From: Bradysia coprophila
Lineage: Eukaryota; Arthropoda; Insecta; Diptera; Sciaridae
Length of the DNA: 64,000 nt
Reading direction: 5' to 3'
Assembly (NCBI RefSeq): GCF_014529535.1
Contig: NW_023503408.1
Location: 62,001-126,000, forward strand
Shown: piece after piece, positions 47,093 to 57,934 of the stretch
How positions within the stretch are numbered: the stretch's first letter is position 1
How the letters are laid out: each line of letters opens with the position of its first letter
Notes under the pieces: generated by a model
Told to the model about the DNA's origin: nothing
The model's database searches: none
The model's input: only the letters and a program-made list of their open reading frames with translations
Made by a program: the position numbers and the translations under genes

Positions 47093-49434
47093 CCGTACGA
47101 AGTACTGGGGGCTTATAAGATTAATATGCCGTTTGTAACACGTCGAATTGGAAGCAGACAGTAAGGGCAAAGCATTTGGTTATGTTCATAGATGACGAAT
47201 CCGCAATAAAAAAAATGTCCGTCCGTCCGTCCGTCCGTGACCCCTCTAGCTAGAGTAAATCACAACCTTTTTTCAAAATTCTTTTTTTCCCCGATTGGTA
47301 TCGACAAAAGTAAGGTCAAGTTCGAAAATGGGCATGGTAGGGTCGGCCCTTCCAGAGCTAGGGCCCTATAGGTGTTTTTCAGTCTTTCGACGATATCTAC
47401 CGAAATGCGCACGCAATAGCTGCTTGTGATATATCAAATGAAAGGTATTGACGAGTAGAACAAAGTTGCTGAACATTGTTTTTGGGTAAGATGTAACGTG
47501 GGCTTGTTGGGAGGGCTCAAAGGTCGTTACTCGGCCCTAAGTGTTTTTGCACATAAATCGAGTAAATCTCATCCGATTTTGCTAGTTTTAGTTTTTTATG
47601 GAAGGTAATTGAATACCGAAAAGAACGTGACGAAAAAAGTTTCAAATTAGGGCCCTTGGACTAAGGCCGCTACTCGGCCCTAAGTGTTTTTTGCACATAA
47701 ATCGAGTAAATCTCATCCGATTTTGCTAGTTTTTGTTTCATTTGAGAGATAATTGAATGCCGAATAGAATGATGGCGAAAAAAGTTTCAAATTTGGGCCC
47801 TTGGACTAAGGCCGCTACTCGGCCCTAAGTGTTTTTTGCACATAAATCGAGTAAATCTCATCCGATTTTGCTAGATTTAGTTTTTTATGGAGTCTAATTG
47901 AATACCGAAAAGAACGTGGCAAAAAAAGTTTCAAATTTGGGCCCTTGGACTAAGGCCGCTACTCGGCCCTAAGTGTTTTTTGCACATAAATCGAGTAAAT
48001 TTCATCCGATTTTGCTAGTTTTTGTTTCATTTGAGAGATAATTGAATGACGAATAGAATGATGGCAAAACAAGGCATCAGAACAGTCGGAGCGTGTGCTG
48101 CGACTGAGCCCCGTACGACCCGTAAACCTATTTTCCCCGAAACCATTATACGTCTCTAGCCCTAATAAGCCCGTTCATCTTTAAAATTGCGCTTAGCGCA
48201 ATTACAAAAGCCCGTACGAAGTACTTCTCAAGTATAAAACAAAAGTTTACGATGTATCTAAGGAATCCGAATTTACAACTTTTTTTACCAATTTTCTTTC
48301 GGTATTAAATTATCTGTCAAACGAAACAAAAAGTAGCAAAATCTGATGAAATATTCTCGATTTATGTGCCAAAAACACACAGGGCCACAAAGCAGCCTTA
48401 GTCCAAGGGACCAAATTTTAAATTTTTTTCACCAAATTCTTTTTGGTATTTTTTGGTATTGGTAGTTACCTTCCATATAAATCAAAAACTAGCAAAATCG
48501 GATGAGATTTACTCGAGCAATGTGCAAAAAACACTTAGGGCCGAGTAGCGGCCTTAGTCCAAGGGACCAAATTTGAACAATTTTTTGCCACGTTCTTTTC
48601 GGTATTCAATTACCTTCCATAAAAAACTAAATCTAGCAAAATCGGATGAGATTTACTCGATTTATGTGCAAAAAACACTTAGGGCCGAGTAGCGGCCTTA
48701 GTCCAAGGGCACAAATTTGAAACTTTTTTCGACATCATTCTATTCGGCATTCAATTATCTCTCAAATGAAACAAAAACTAGCAAAATCGGATGAGATTTA
48801 TTCGATTTATGTGCAAAAACTACTTAGGGCCGAGTAGCGGCCTTAGTCCAAGGGCCCAAATTTGAAACTTTTTTCGCCACGTTCTTTTCGGTATTCAATT
48901 ACCTTTCATAAAAAACTAAATCTAGCAAAATCGGATGAGATTTACTCGATTTATGTGCAAAAAACACTTAGGGCCGAGTAACGACCTTTGAGCCATCCCA
49001 ACAAGCCCACATTGCATCTTACCCAAAAACAATGTTCAGCAACTTTGTTCTACTCGTCAATACCTTTTATTTGATATATCACAAGCAGGTATTGCGTGCG
49101 TATTTCGGTAGATATCGTCGAAAGACTGAAAAACACCTATAGGGCCCTAGCTCTGGAAGGGCCGGCCCTACCATGCCCATTTTCGAACTTGACCTTACTT
49201 TTGTCCATACCAATCGGGGAAAAAAAGAATTTTGAAAAAAGGTTGTGATTTACTCTAGCTAGAGGGGTCACGGACGGACGGACGGACGGACGGACGGACA
49301 TTTTTTTTATTGCAGATTCGTCATCTATGAACATAGGCAAACACTTTGCCCTTACTGGCTGCTTCCAATTCGACATGTTACAAACGGCATATTAATCTTA
49401 TAAGCCCCCAGTACTTCGTACGGGGCTAAAAAGT
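47093..49434. repeat. Large inverted pair of AGCCCCGTACGAAGTAC repeats
   Basis: The left half starts AGCCCCGTACGAAGTACTGG and the right half ends with its inverse. The halves carry inverted (GTCC)n/(GGAC)n tracts (47217-47238, 49271-49300) and three to four 146-bp subrepeats each. They meet in a divergent centre that includes AATTGCGCTTAGCGCAATT (48186-48206), a palindrome also at 49645-49663 and 57299-57317. It may be one element with arms of about 0.9 kb or two copies inserted head to head. Confidence 0.75.
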
Positions 49435-49865
49435 TTCAAATTTGGGCCCTTGCACTAAGGCCGCTACTCGGCCCTAAGTGCTTTTTGCACATAAATCGAG
49501 TAAATCTCAACCGATTTTGATAGTTTTTGTTTCATTTGAGAGGTAATTGAATACCCAATGGAAAGTTGGCAAAAAATTTTGGGTTTCTAAAATAATGTCG
49601 TAAATTGTTGGTTTTATTTGAAAGGTACTTCGTACGGGCTTTCGTAATTGCGCTATGCGCAATTTTAAAAATGAACAGTTTCAGTAAATTTGACAATGCG
49701 CAACTTGACTTGCATTTTGGTAACAGACGCATTAGAGGGTTGTAGACGTATTAGGGTTCCGGGCTTAATAGGGCTATGGACGTATAATGGTTGCGAACGA
49801 AATAGAATTACGGGTTGTACGGGGCTAAGTCGCAGCAAACGCTCCGACTGTTCTGATGCCTTGTT
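49435..49865 (+). repeat. Further partial copy with outer end module
   Basis: One 146-bp subrepeat, then GTACTTCGTACGGGCT, the AATTGCGC palindrome, and the GACGTATTAGGG-type units ending CTGATGCCTTGTTTT, as at 700-890. Confidence 0.7.
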
Positions 49866-49899
49866 TTACTGACACCATCATTCAGTGTTGTGCTCTTGG

Positions 49900-50640
49900 C
49901 GTGTGAGGACGTCTGCTAAAATCAGTACCGTTATTTTGGATGTTTTCGAAACCGCTCGAATCTATTTTTGATTTTACGACACGAATGTAGAGGATCGTTA
50001 AAAATGCTTTTGGAGAACCATGGAATTTTAATGGTTGACTTTGCGCAAAATATCACAGTTGACGTTCTGTTGGGCGTGATTTCGGCCTTTGTTTGCCAGT
50101 CGATCAGAAGTACAACGGCCGGTGGGGCACAGTGGCATACCAAAGCCCCGAACAGTTAATGGTGGACATGGAATGGGACGCAAAAGTGGATTTGTTCGCT
50201 TTGGGGGCATCTATTCAGTCGTAAAGCGAAAACAGAGGACGAGTTTCTTCAGAATATCAAAGAGCTGAAGTTTCACGCACCGCACATCTTTCATCTAGCA
50301 GCTCTATCCTCTATTTACTCGACACTTTGCTATGAGTCGACACGCTTAAACATTGACCAGACAAAAAAGTCGATTACGGACGAAGACATAAGTGTTAAAG
50401 AGACGTAGTTCAATCATACGTCCTTTTTCAAGGGTGTCAGTGGAATTTGTTGGGCATCGCTGGGCAGAAGATTGTGTGGGAGCTGGCGAAAGTCTATTCG
50501 ATGAGCAATCCAAAAGTACAGTGAGTAATCCTTTTGTTAGAACCTACTTCAACTACACAAATCTTACTGATGTATGCGAAAATTTCGATCTTCGTAAATT
50601 GATCCATTGGAAACGCCGTTAATGCCCGATCGATCGACAA
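49900..50640 (+). pseudogene. Protein-kinase-like pseudogene fragment
   Basis: MLLENHGILMVDFAQ (about 50004-50048) resembles kinase subdomains VIb-VII. GTVAYQSPEQLMVDMEWDAKVDLFALGA (within 50123-50212; quoted residues are GTVAYQSPEQL and KVDLFALGA) resembles subdomains VIII-IX of an eIF2-alpha-kinase-like protein. The DFG is DFA, the frame shifts between the two blocks, and a stop follows at 50219. Downstream frames are unassigned. Confidence 0.4.
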
Positions 50641-50754
50641 CCATTACGGGCAGCCGACCTAAAACAACTTTGTAATCTACTCGCTTAAGTAGACGTGATT
50701 TTGGTAGGTGTCCCTAAATTTTCTTTTTTCAATTTTGTCGTAACGCTACTATTT

Positions 50755-51190
50755 TTCGTTCTTTTTTACAGCGTAGAATGGATGTAACAAGACAGTAAAG
50801 TTGGGACCAGCCATCGGACCACGTGCACTAACAATCCAGATGCAGTGGTCTTCGTTGCGATCAGAGATGCAACCTGCAAATAAAGCGACGTGGCCAGTCC
50901 AGTCAATGTACTCAACCAATATCGCTGCTGCTTCAAGCTCTTCGAACGGACAGTTGTGACGAGACTCCGCGATGTTCTCGAAACTGCGAATGCGAATGAA
51001 CAGGTCGGCTTCCAAAGAAACATAGAAATTGCCTATAGGCACGTTCGATAAATGAATTGATTGATAAAATATCTATTATACGCTTCGCCGACAATAATAC
51101 CAAGTGTTGCTTCAATGTTGAAACGGCGCACTGATGTTACTTGGACACAATTTGCTTGCAGAACAAATGGACGGCAAAATTATCGCTCAA
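50755..51190 (-). pseudogene. Unrecognised protein fragment with one frame break
   Basis: The minus strand encodes VTSVRRFNIEATLGIIVGEA, then after a frame change near 51050 VPIGNFYVSLEADLFIRIRS and IWIVSARGPMAGPNFTVLLH, ending at 50749. The composition looks like a real globular protein, but I do not recognise the family. One frameshift suggests a pseudogene or an unrecognised intron. Confidence 0.35.
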
Positions 51191-51959
51191 CGAATTTGCT
51201 GCCCAAGTATTTCTGCATGTTCCGTTTTTATCATGTTATTTGCTTCGATTTAAATGACACACTGCAGGACTTTACGTTGTATCTGTGTATTTAAAAAATC
51301 ATCTGTTGTCGACAGCAACGACAAGAATGAATGATGATCTTCTGTTCGAATGTCCTTTTATTGAAAACACATGGTATACAACAAAAGAAGTACAAGATTT
51401 GGTATCAAACACAAAGTGTTAATTAACCTTTGAACAGAAGAAGTAACAGATTTAATCATGATATGGCAATACGTCTACTGTTTCTAAACGGTTAATCTGG
51501 CCACTTCATGAAATCTGTTGTAGTAACAGTTATCACAATACTGGCAAAAGGTATCGACCACACCAATTGAGCAAAAAAGTTGATGAAAATCGGTTCATTG
51601 TATCACGAGCTGGAGCCCTCAGAGTGAACGGTAGAATCACAGGAGTCGGTTTTCACATGAAACTGAAGAAAAATCGATTTTCCTAATTCTTTTTCAGTAA
51701 TTGGAATGTTGGTTGACGAAGCTGCATCACTCTTCATGCATGATCTACCACCTTCGCAGTTCTGGAAGTGTGGGATTTTGAAGGATTCGTGAATTTTTTT
51801 TGGCTCTTCTCTGAACTTTTGGGATTATAGAGCTGGTTGGTTTCCATAAATCTAGCGGCAATCTTTCCAGTTGTAGAACTCAAGGAATTTGAAGGATTTA
51901 TGAGGTTTCTTTGGGTTTTCGGATTATTGAGGCGGCAGTAGGGTGGTTCTTACCTGACA
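51191..51959. other. No gene recognised
   Basis: No coding frame or repeat boundary stands out. Confidence 0.4.
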
Positions 51960-52190
51960 TGTACTTTAAATTTTCGGATTAGGTTTTGCTTTTGCTATTA
52001 TTTGAGAGATACTTCGTTTAGGCCGTACGTAATTTCGAAGCTGTAAAATTTTCAAGTTCCGCACTGATGCAGTAGGGCTACAGACGGAGTATGATTTCGG
52101 ACGTACTACGGTCCCAAACGCAGTAGGCATACGGGTTTGTGCGGGGCTTATGTCTCAGCATCTGCTACGTTTTTCTCTTGTCTGTTCAAA
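51960..52190. repeat. Decayed end module of the AGCCCCGTACGAAGTAC family
   Basis: Contains GATACTTCG, TAGGGCTACAGACGGAG, GACGTACTACGG and GTGCGGGGCTTATGTC in the same order as 49625-49850, strongly diverged. Confidence 0.45.
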
Positions 52191-52289
52191 CTATGCTAAG
52201 CCACAGTAATTCACCACTTTTATTTATCCCATCACAATTAGCATTTCAGCATGTGTTGAGCAATATCACTAAGCGGACGAATCGTTAGC

Positions 52290-53490
52290 CTATCTGGGGC
52301 CCTGAGCGAATGGACTTGTGGAATTCGTTGCCAAGAAATAAACACTTCCAATTATACCAGGACCGTCTTGAACCGGCTCACCTCCCAATCGTCTACTGGT
52401 TCCACTCACTATACACTGTCGGGAACGTATGTCATCCAGATCTCGGCATCTCGTAGCCCCGAAAATGATCGATGGATTGATGGACTTTACCATGAAAGTT
52501 GTTGCTAGACTGTGGCCACATTGGCCGGTTAAATCTGGCCCGCAGCCTGGTTGTTGTGTGCCCTTGATACACGACCAAATTCCGGTTTATACTAGGCTGA
52601 AGTGAACAAATTTGATTTGACCTACCCAATTCGGATAAAAATTGGCGTGGCCAATGGGATGCTGAAAACCTAGTCGTCCTCCATCGGTGACGTGATGCTC
52701 AACATATTGAGCATCAGTATGGTGAAGTCGGTTGGCAGGATCGTCTAGCGAAAATAAAGGTCCAGCCGCATCGAGTCCGACAATACTTGCGACCATGCCA
52801 CGAGTCGTTCTCTTTCCCGCAGCCCCAGCGACTTGGGCACCCTAAGACATACAATTGAAGAGTAACATGCAATTGCACCAAGACTTGCGTCCGAATTTGT
52901 ATCAAACCAGTGAGTGTCCAATGAGTCCAATCGAGTTAAAGGACAGTCCGTTAGCATTCAAAAAATCAATAAACTGAGCGACAACATGCCCTGCATCGTT
53001 GACACGGTTACAGGCGAGAATAGAATTTGGAGTAGTGGCACCAACGCCCCTATAAACAAGGACACATTACACCTTTTTGCATTTTTGATTGATTGTTCGT
53101 ACCAGTCAACTGTGAAAACGTTGAAATTGTCACCGCGATTCAAGAACGCGTTCCTGATAGACGCAACCGTATTTTGACCACCTCCATTCCAACCATGGAT
53201 GTGGAATCTCGTTGGATGATTTACATTGAAGAAACTTCTCGACAGTGCGTCGCTATCGTGGATTCGGATTATTTGAGCTTCCGGAGTGGTCGGATTGTTT
53301 CTGGTGAACAAGCGGAAGACACATCATTGAATGCGTTAAATAATGGTTTAATGTCCACTTCGAGTGGTCTGACGTCAACTAGATGCATTCGTCCATTCGT
53401 GTCGGGTACCATAACCCAATCGTTATCATCACTACTCCTTACCGGGCTCGCAGAAGCTGTGAGTTCGAGAGAGAAGAAAATTTTATTGAA
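52290..53490 (-). pseudogene. Pancreatic-lipase/yolk-protein-family lipase gene, intact introns but one frameshift
   Basis: Exons: about 53490-53103, 53049-52908, 52841-52626 and 52562-52290, with GT-AG introns of 53, 66 and 63 bp. The product is a secreted alpha/beta-hydrolase expected to act on lipids outside the cell. VMVPDTNGRMHLVDVRPLE and FTRNNPTTP open the domain, and RFHIHGWNGG matches the family. GHSLG (the nucleophile Ser, recreated across intron 2), GLDAAGPLFS (catalytic Asp) and CGHS (likely catalytic His) complete the triad. YVEHHVTDGG, SGTSRRLGGEP and NSTSPFAQGPR close it. Exon 1 has a one-base deletion near 53320 and no clear start codon, although KIFFSLELTASASP looks like the end of a signal peptide. 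Either a very recent pseudogene or an intact gene with a sequence error. Confidence 0.75.
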
Positions 53491-53624
53491 CTGAAGGCTT
53501 CATCAAATGTAGATTAACACCGAACCCGGCAAAGACAAAAGTTTCTGCTTTTCACCTGAGAAATAGCCATGCGAGGCGTGAACTACGAGTGCTTAGAACG
53601 ACGACATTAGCATTGGTCTATTCG

Positions 53625-54271
53625 GTGGCCTAATATTGCGCACCAGTTTGGCTGGGTAGCGCCCATACAGACCGAATCGATGTTGCACTTAATAAAGCGC
53701 TCAGAATAGTAACGGGCACAGTCTCATCCACACTGGTCGAATGGCTTAATGTATTGGCCAACATCGAGCCACCATCTATAAGAAGGACGAAGGCGTTCGT
53801 TAAAGAGTGGAAAAAGCAACAAAGGGCGTTGAGATTTCCAATCCATGTAGACCTTCTTGACCTGCCAGATCGAAGATTATTGTCTAGAAACCCGCCTTGG
53901 ATAGCAATAAACGATATCCGCCTACCGTTTCAACCGGGCGAGGAATGGAAAACGTCCTGGAACAACGGTAATGTGAGACACAGAGAGCCAGCCAACGATC
54001 CGAACGAAAAACCACTCGGATTCAACCTTCGACGTAAAGCGTGGGTTCGTTTGAACCGCATAAGAATCGGCCACGGAAACTGCGCTCATTTTTCCTGTTT
54101 CGATGGAATTTAGCTGAGTCAATGGCATCTGACTATGGCGCACCGGACCAAACTATGGATCATATAGTGAACGACTGCCCGATCAGGAAGTTTTTAGGTG
54201 GCCTAGAGGGGCTAAAACGTTTGGATGAGGGAGCGGTTGAATGGCTGTTGAATCTTGACCTTAATGTTTAA
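53625..54271 (+). pseudogene. Non-LTR retrotransposon, C-terminal fragment
   Basis: Starts APVWLGSAHTDRIDVALNKA (RT C-terminus after the thumb), continues PSIRRTKAFVKEWKKQ and LNRIRIGHGNCA, and after one frame change gives YGAPDQTMDHIVNDCPIRKF and VEWLLNLDLNV at the natural stop. The Cys/His pattern (C.H...DHIVNDC) is the terminal zinc-binding region seen in many I/Jockey-type elements. 5'-truncated; an A-rich (AAATA)n tail lies at 54348-54364. Confidence 0.75.
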
Positions 54272-54814
54272 TGTTTGAACTTTTGACGATTCTTTTTGAT
54301 GACTTAGTCTATTACAACCTGTGATATGTTGATTGCAAACGCCATACGATAAATAAAATAAATATCGAAACTATGATTCGGTCACAATCTCCATCACTAT
54401 TCACAACGTCCGAAGATTAAGACATGGAAGTAGGTGTACAACCGCCAGACTATCCCCAATTCAACCAGCAAATAGTTGACGATTCCAATCCACCAAAAAC
54501 TCAATGCGATGAAAGCATAATCTTTCCTCCACACATTCCACAACCAAATCCAGACACAGTACCACAATTGACAAAAGATAAACAATACAGAATACCTCAC
54601 ATACCGATTGCAATTGATTTCAATGTGACTATACTGAACATTACTCTCCATAACTGTTAAAACCACCCTTTCATATGAATCATCCAAGCTATCATTTAAA
54701 ATGATTTTCGTCTAGTTAGCATTAAGTTAGCCTATAAATACTGAAGCTCTGTACGAATGGAATTCATTATTAAACTAGAAGCCTCTCCGACAACTAGTCG
54801 GGTTTTTATTTTAT
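54272..54814. other. Proline-rich open frame and LTR-like sequence
   Basis: A 78-codon frame at 54424-54657 (starting MEVGVQPPDYPQFNQQ) is rich in Pro, Gln and Asp and matches nothing I know. It is followed by CTATAAATACTGAAGCTC (about 54732-54750), which looks like a retroelement promoter/R region. This could be the end of an LTR element, but no LTR pair was found. Confidence 0.3.
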
Positions 54815-54818
54815 CTCC

Positions 54819-55304
54819 TGCAAGCTGATATTTCATACATTACGCGTTTCTGCATATAAACACAAACACATACATAACCACAGCCTATACGATTGGATAA
54901 TTCACACATAACCCACCTAGGGTAAATTTACTTTCCATCTACATATTTGAAAAAAAATAAATAATCGCCGAACGGCGGAAGCGAACACGGGACCAGCAGC
55001 ATATCAACCAAACATGCTGACCACTACGCCAACAAATCACATAACGCGATGCAATTGGTGTCGGTAGTGGTTCGTTAGTCACTTCTACATCGATCAAATA
55101 ATCAGAGTAGTCGGAATGATGTGATTTGAACTTGAGGTGGATAGTATATGTGTGTGAGTAAGTAAATAAAGGATTCTCTGTATGATGTTTTTTTTGTTGT
55201 GAATGCGTTTTAAAACAACATGCTTAATTAATTAATTTTAAATCCAAATTTTTGTGGTTATTTCGCTAATGTATGAAATATCAGCTTGCAGGAGATAAAA
55301 CATT
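54819..55304. mobile_element. 486-bp MITE with 33-bp inverted ends and an internal tRNA-like sequence
   Basis: The left end has TTTATCTCCTGCAAGCTGAT and the right end its inverse (55270-55304), with pairing over about 33 bp. Inside, the minus strand 55032-54965 has a tRNA-like A box (TGGCGTAGTGGTCAGCA) and B box (GTGTTCGCTTCC). No target duplication is certain. Confidence 0.55.
54965..55032 (-). other. tRNA-like sequence inside the MITE
   Basis: The A box fits TRGCNNAGYNGG and the B-box region GTTCGCTTCC is one base from GTTCGAxTCC. The spacing is tRNA-like, but arms pair only partly. Likely a pseudo-tRNA. Confidence 0.4.
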
Positions 55305-55307
55305 GTT

Positions 55308-55430
55308 CTACCTTGTTGTATATTTCTCGAATCACTTCTTATGTACAATTGTATATACACTCGCTGGCGCTCGTTATATACAATTGTACATACGAAGTTA
55401 TTCTCGAAATATACACCAAGGTAGAAAATG
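55308..55430. repeat. 123-bp near-perfect palindrome
   Basis: TCTACCTTG...CAAGGTAGA enclose arms with TATATTTCTCGAA, GAAGT/ACTTC and TATGTACAATTGTATATA, centred near 55367 on CGCTGGCGCTCG. A few mismatches only. It adjoins the preceding MITE. Confidence 0.75.
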
Positions 55431-55444
55431 TACTATAATAGTCA

Positions 55445-55545
55445 AACCAATTGGCTCAACTAAGCCAAGTAATAAATTACCCAACTAGGCATATAGTAAA
55501 GGGCTCAACTAAGCCCCTCATAAATAAAGTCGCCCAACTAGGCCG
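55445..55545 (+). repeat. Four tandem small hairpins sharing a CAACTA loop
   Basis: TTGGCT-CAACTA-AGCCAA, CC-CAACTA-GG, GGGCT-CAACTA-AGCCC and GCC-CAACTA-GGC follow at spacings of about 27 bp. The loop is invariant while stems differ but still pair. Confidence 0.6.
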
Positions 55546-55814
55546 CAATTACCAGTTTTCAGGTAGAAAACAACAATAACCCAGGTCATATGAATCATTT
55601 CATAAGTTTTTTTTACAAAGAAATTATTTTAATTGGACTCGGACGCAAAAACCGAAGAGGATACAGCCACAAATAATACCGACAGAAATGCAGCTGCGGG
55701 CTGATGAAATATCCCAAAGATTCAGGCTGGCCAGACTTTGTTAGTCTTTTAAAAAAATGTGAAAACTTAAACAAAAATTTTAATAAAAATTGCAACACAG
55801 TCCGAGCGTTGAGA

Positions 55815-56590
55815 CTTCTTCTTCTTCTTCTTAATCAGCCCGTTGATATCCACTGCTGGATTTACGCCTCCCCTTTTGTCTTCCATTCTGAACGATCCAT
55901 TGTAATTTGCTGCCAGTTTGTCCACACCATTCGCTTGATCGAGTTCGTCCATCTGGTGGTTTGCCCATTGGTCGTGTCATTGGTGGTCTCCAATTCATTA
56001 TGGCCTTGGTCCAACGTTCGTCTATCATTCTCGCAATGTGTCCTGCCCAATTCCACTTCAGAGATGCTATCCTTTCCATCACGTCTACGACTTTCTCATT
56101 TCAGCTCTAAGCGAAATACCAAGCATACTTCATTCCATTGCTCTTTGTGCTACTCTGAGCTTGTTCTCGGATGCTTTCGTTAGTGTTAACGTTTCTGCTC
56201 CATACATCAGCACCGGTAGGACACACGAATCAAACACTTTTCTTTTCAGACTGGGTGTTCTTTTTGCCTTTTCATCCTTAATTTTCCGAACGCAGCCCAT
56301 CCAAGACCAATCCTTCTTCTGACCTCTGCTGTCGGATTGTCTAGACCTAGTTTTAACTTGTGATCAAGATACACATACTTGTCGACTCTTTCGATGACGG
56401 TGTCCTCAATTTTGACGTCCCTGTCATCATCGATGTTTGTCATGATTTTTGTCAAGGACATTTTGACACCGACTTTGTTCGATTCTTCGTTCAGCTGTTG
56501 TAACATGACTTGTGCTTGGTCCAGATCCGTTGCTATCAAAACATCAGATGATATGCGAATCGTAGACGAGATCGTAGATGACTCAAGTAT
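55815..56590 (-). pseudogene. RTE non-LTR 3' fragment
   Basis: (GAA)n tail at 55815-55832, then the RTE C-terminus read on the minus strand with frame breaks (RWTKAIMNWRPP, WTNSIKRMVWTNWQQ). Further up is LIATDLDQAQVMLQQLNEES. The FADDI box is degraded (RISSDV). It is more diverged than the copies at 18789 and 39711, so it is an older insertion. Confidence 0.75.
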
Positions 56591-56633
56591 TTTCCGTTGT
56601 TGTTTATTCCCATTCGACTACAATCCAATTTTT

Positions 56634-57430
56634 AGCCCCGTACGAAGTACGAAGGGGCCTATAGGATTACGATGCCGTGTGTAATTGATGGAATTCGAAG
56701 CAGACGGTAAGGGCAAAGTGTTTGTCTATGTTCATAGATGACGAATCCGCAATAAAAATTTTGTATGTCCGTCTGATTGTCCGTCACGTCGATATCTTGA
56801 GTAAATCAAATCCGATTTCAAAAATTTCTTTTCCCCTGAAAGATAGTCGAAATAGTGAGGCTAAGTTCGAAGGTGGGCATATTCGGGTCGGCCCTTCGTG
56901 AGTTAGGGCCACCTAAGTGATTTAAGGTCTTTTGGTGATATTTATGGCAAAATAAACGATGGAAATGTAAATGACACGGCAAATGATAGGTATTGACAAT
57001 ACCAATCCAGGAAAATAATAATTTTACAATCGGGTGAGTGGACCGTGAGTTAGGGCCTTAGAAGTGAAATGCTACTAGGGCCCTATGTGTATTTCACATA
57101 TAACTCGAGTAAATTTCATCCGTTTTTCGTAATTTTTGTTTCATTTGGAAGGCCGAATAGAATGTAGTTGAAAAAACATTAAATTTGGGTCCTCGGACTG
57201 AGGGCGATACTAGGCCCTTTGTGTATTTATACTCAAAATTTTTTAGCGCGATTTGAAATTTTTGTTTTATTTGATAGGAACGTCGTACGGGGCTTCGTAA
57301 TTGCGCTATGCGCAATTTATAAGATGTACACAAAGTAGGGTGACAGACGCACTAGGGTCACGTACGCAATAGATATACGGGTTTGTACGGGGCTCAGTCG
57401 CAGCAAACGCTCCGACTGTTCTGATGGCTC
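56634..57430 (+). repeat. AGCCCCGTACGAAGTAC-family repeat with outer module
   Basis: AGCCCCGTACGAAGTACGAA start, subtype shared with 45960-46560, then GTCGTACGGGGCTTCG and the AATTGCGC palindrome (57299-57317). A shortened GACG-unit module ends CGACTGTTCTGATGGC. Confidence 0.75.
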
Positions 57431-57479
57431 GTTGAAAAACACTTTCTAGAGTTGATGTAAACCATTTCGGTGAGACTAC

Positions 57480-57668
57480 ATTATTACAACGATAGGTAAC
57501 CGAACGATTTCCACTTGTTAGGCGCGCCAATTTTATGTTTTTTCGCTCAATCGGGTCGGGCTGGACTCTACTACAAAATTCGCGGGTCGGGTCGGGCTCG
57601 GGCATGAAAAATTTGTCTGGGCCGGGCTGGGTCGGGTTTTGAAAATAGGTCGGCCTGCACATCTCTAC
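57480..57668 (-). mobile_element. hAT-like transposon end with GGGTCGGGCT-type subrepeats
   Basis: Read on the minus strand it starts AGAGATGTGCAGGCCGACC and continues with CCCGACCC/CCCGGCCC repeats. Ends reading CAGxGATGTGCxxGCCC with CCCGACCC subterminal repeats are typical of some hAT elements. No second end or transposase is seen here. Confidence 0.4.
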
Positions 57669-57680
57669 TCACCACATAAT

Positions 57681-57925
57681 ATTCCAAATATACCATTTCA
57701 CATTTGAGATTGCTTAATCCATTGAATGCTGTGGTAAAATATAATCTTTTTAATGACTTTATTGACCCTAATCGCGTAATAAACCACTTAGGGTAGCTAC
57801 ACTCTTTAACAGTTTGAGAGTGGCAAAAAAGGGTTTGTACCTATTACGCATCTTGTATGTACCTGACGAAATTTGCATAAGAAAAGTGCATGTTTTCGGT
57901 TTTCGATCACCTCTCACATTTTTTT
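57681..57925 (+). repeat. Dispersed duplicate, copy 2
   Basis: Matches 46820-47085. Directly after it, GACACCATCATTCAGTGTT (57931) also follows the repeat block at 49866, showing that the 47093-49862 repeats lie inside the first copy of this duplicated segment. Confidence 0.7.
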
Positions 57926-57934
57926 TACAGACAC

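Noticed and set aside
49137..49376. Open frame with MSVRPSVRPSV repeats
   Set aside because: It is translation of the (GGAC)n tract inside the noncoding repeat family; no conserved protein.
52714..52957. Frameshift within the lipase around the GHSL serine
   Set aside because: The break is a 66-bp GT-AG intron; splicing gives GHSLGAQ in frame.
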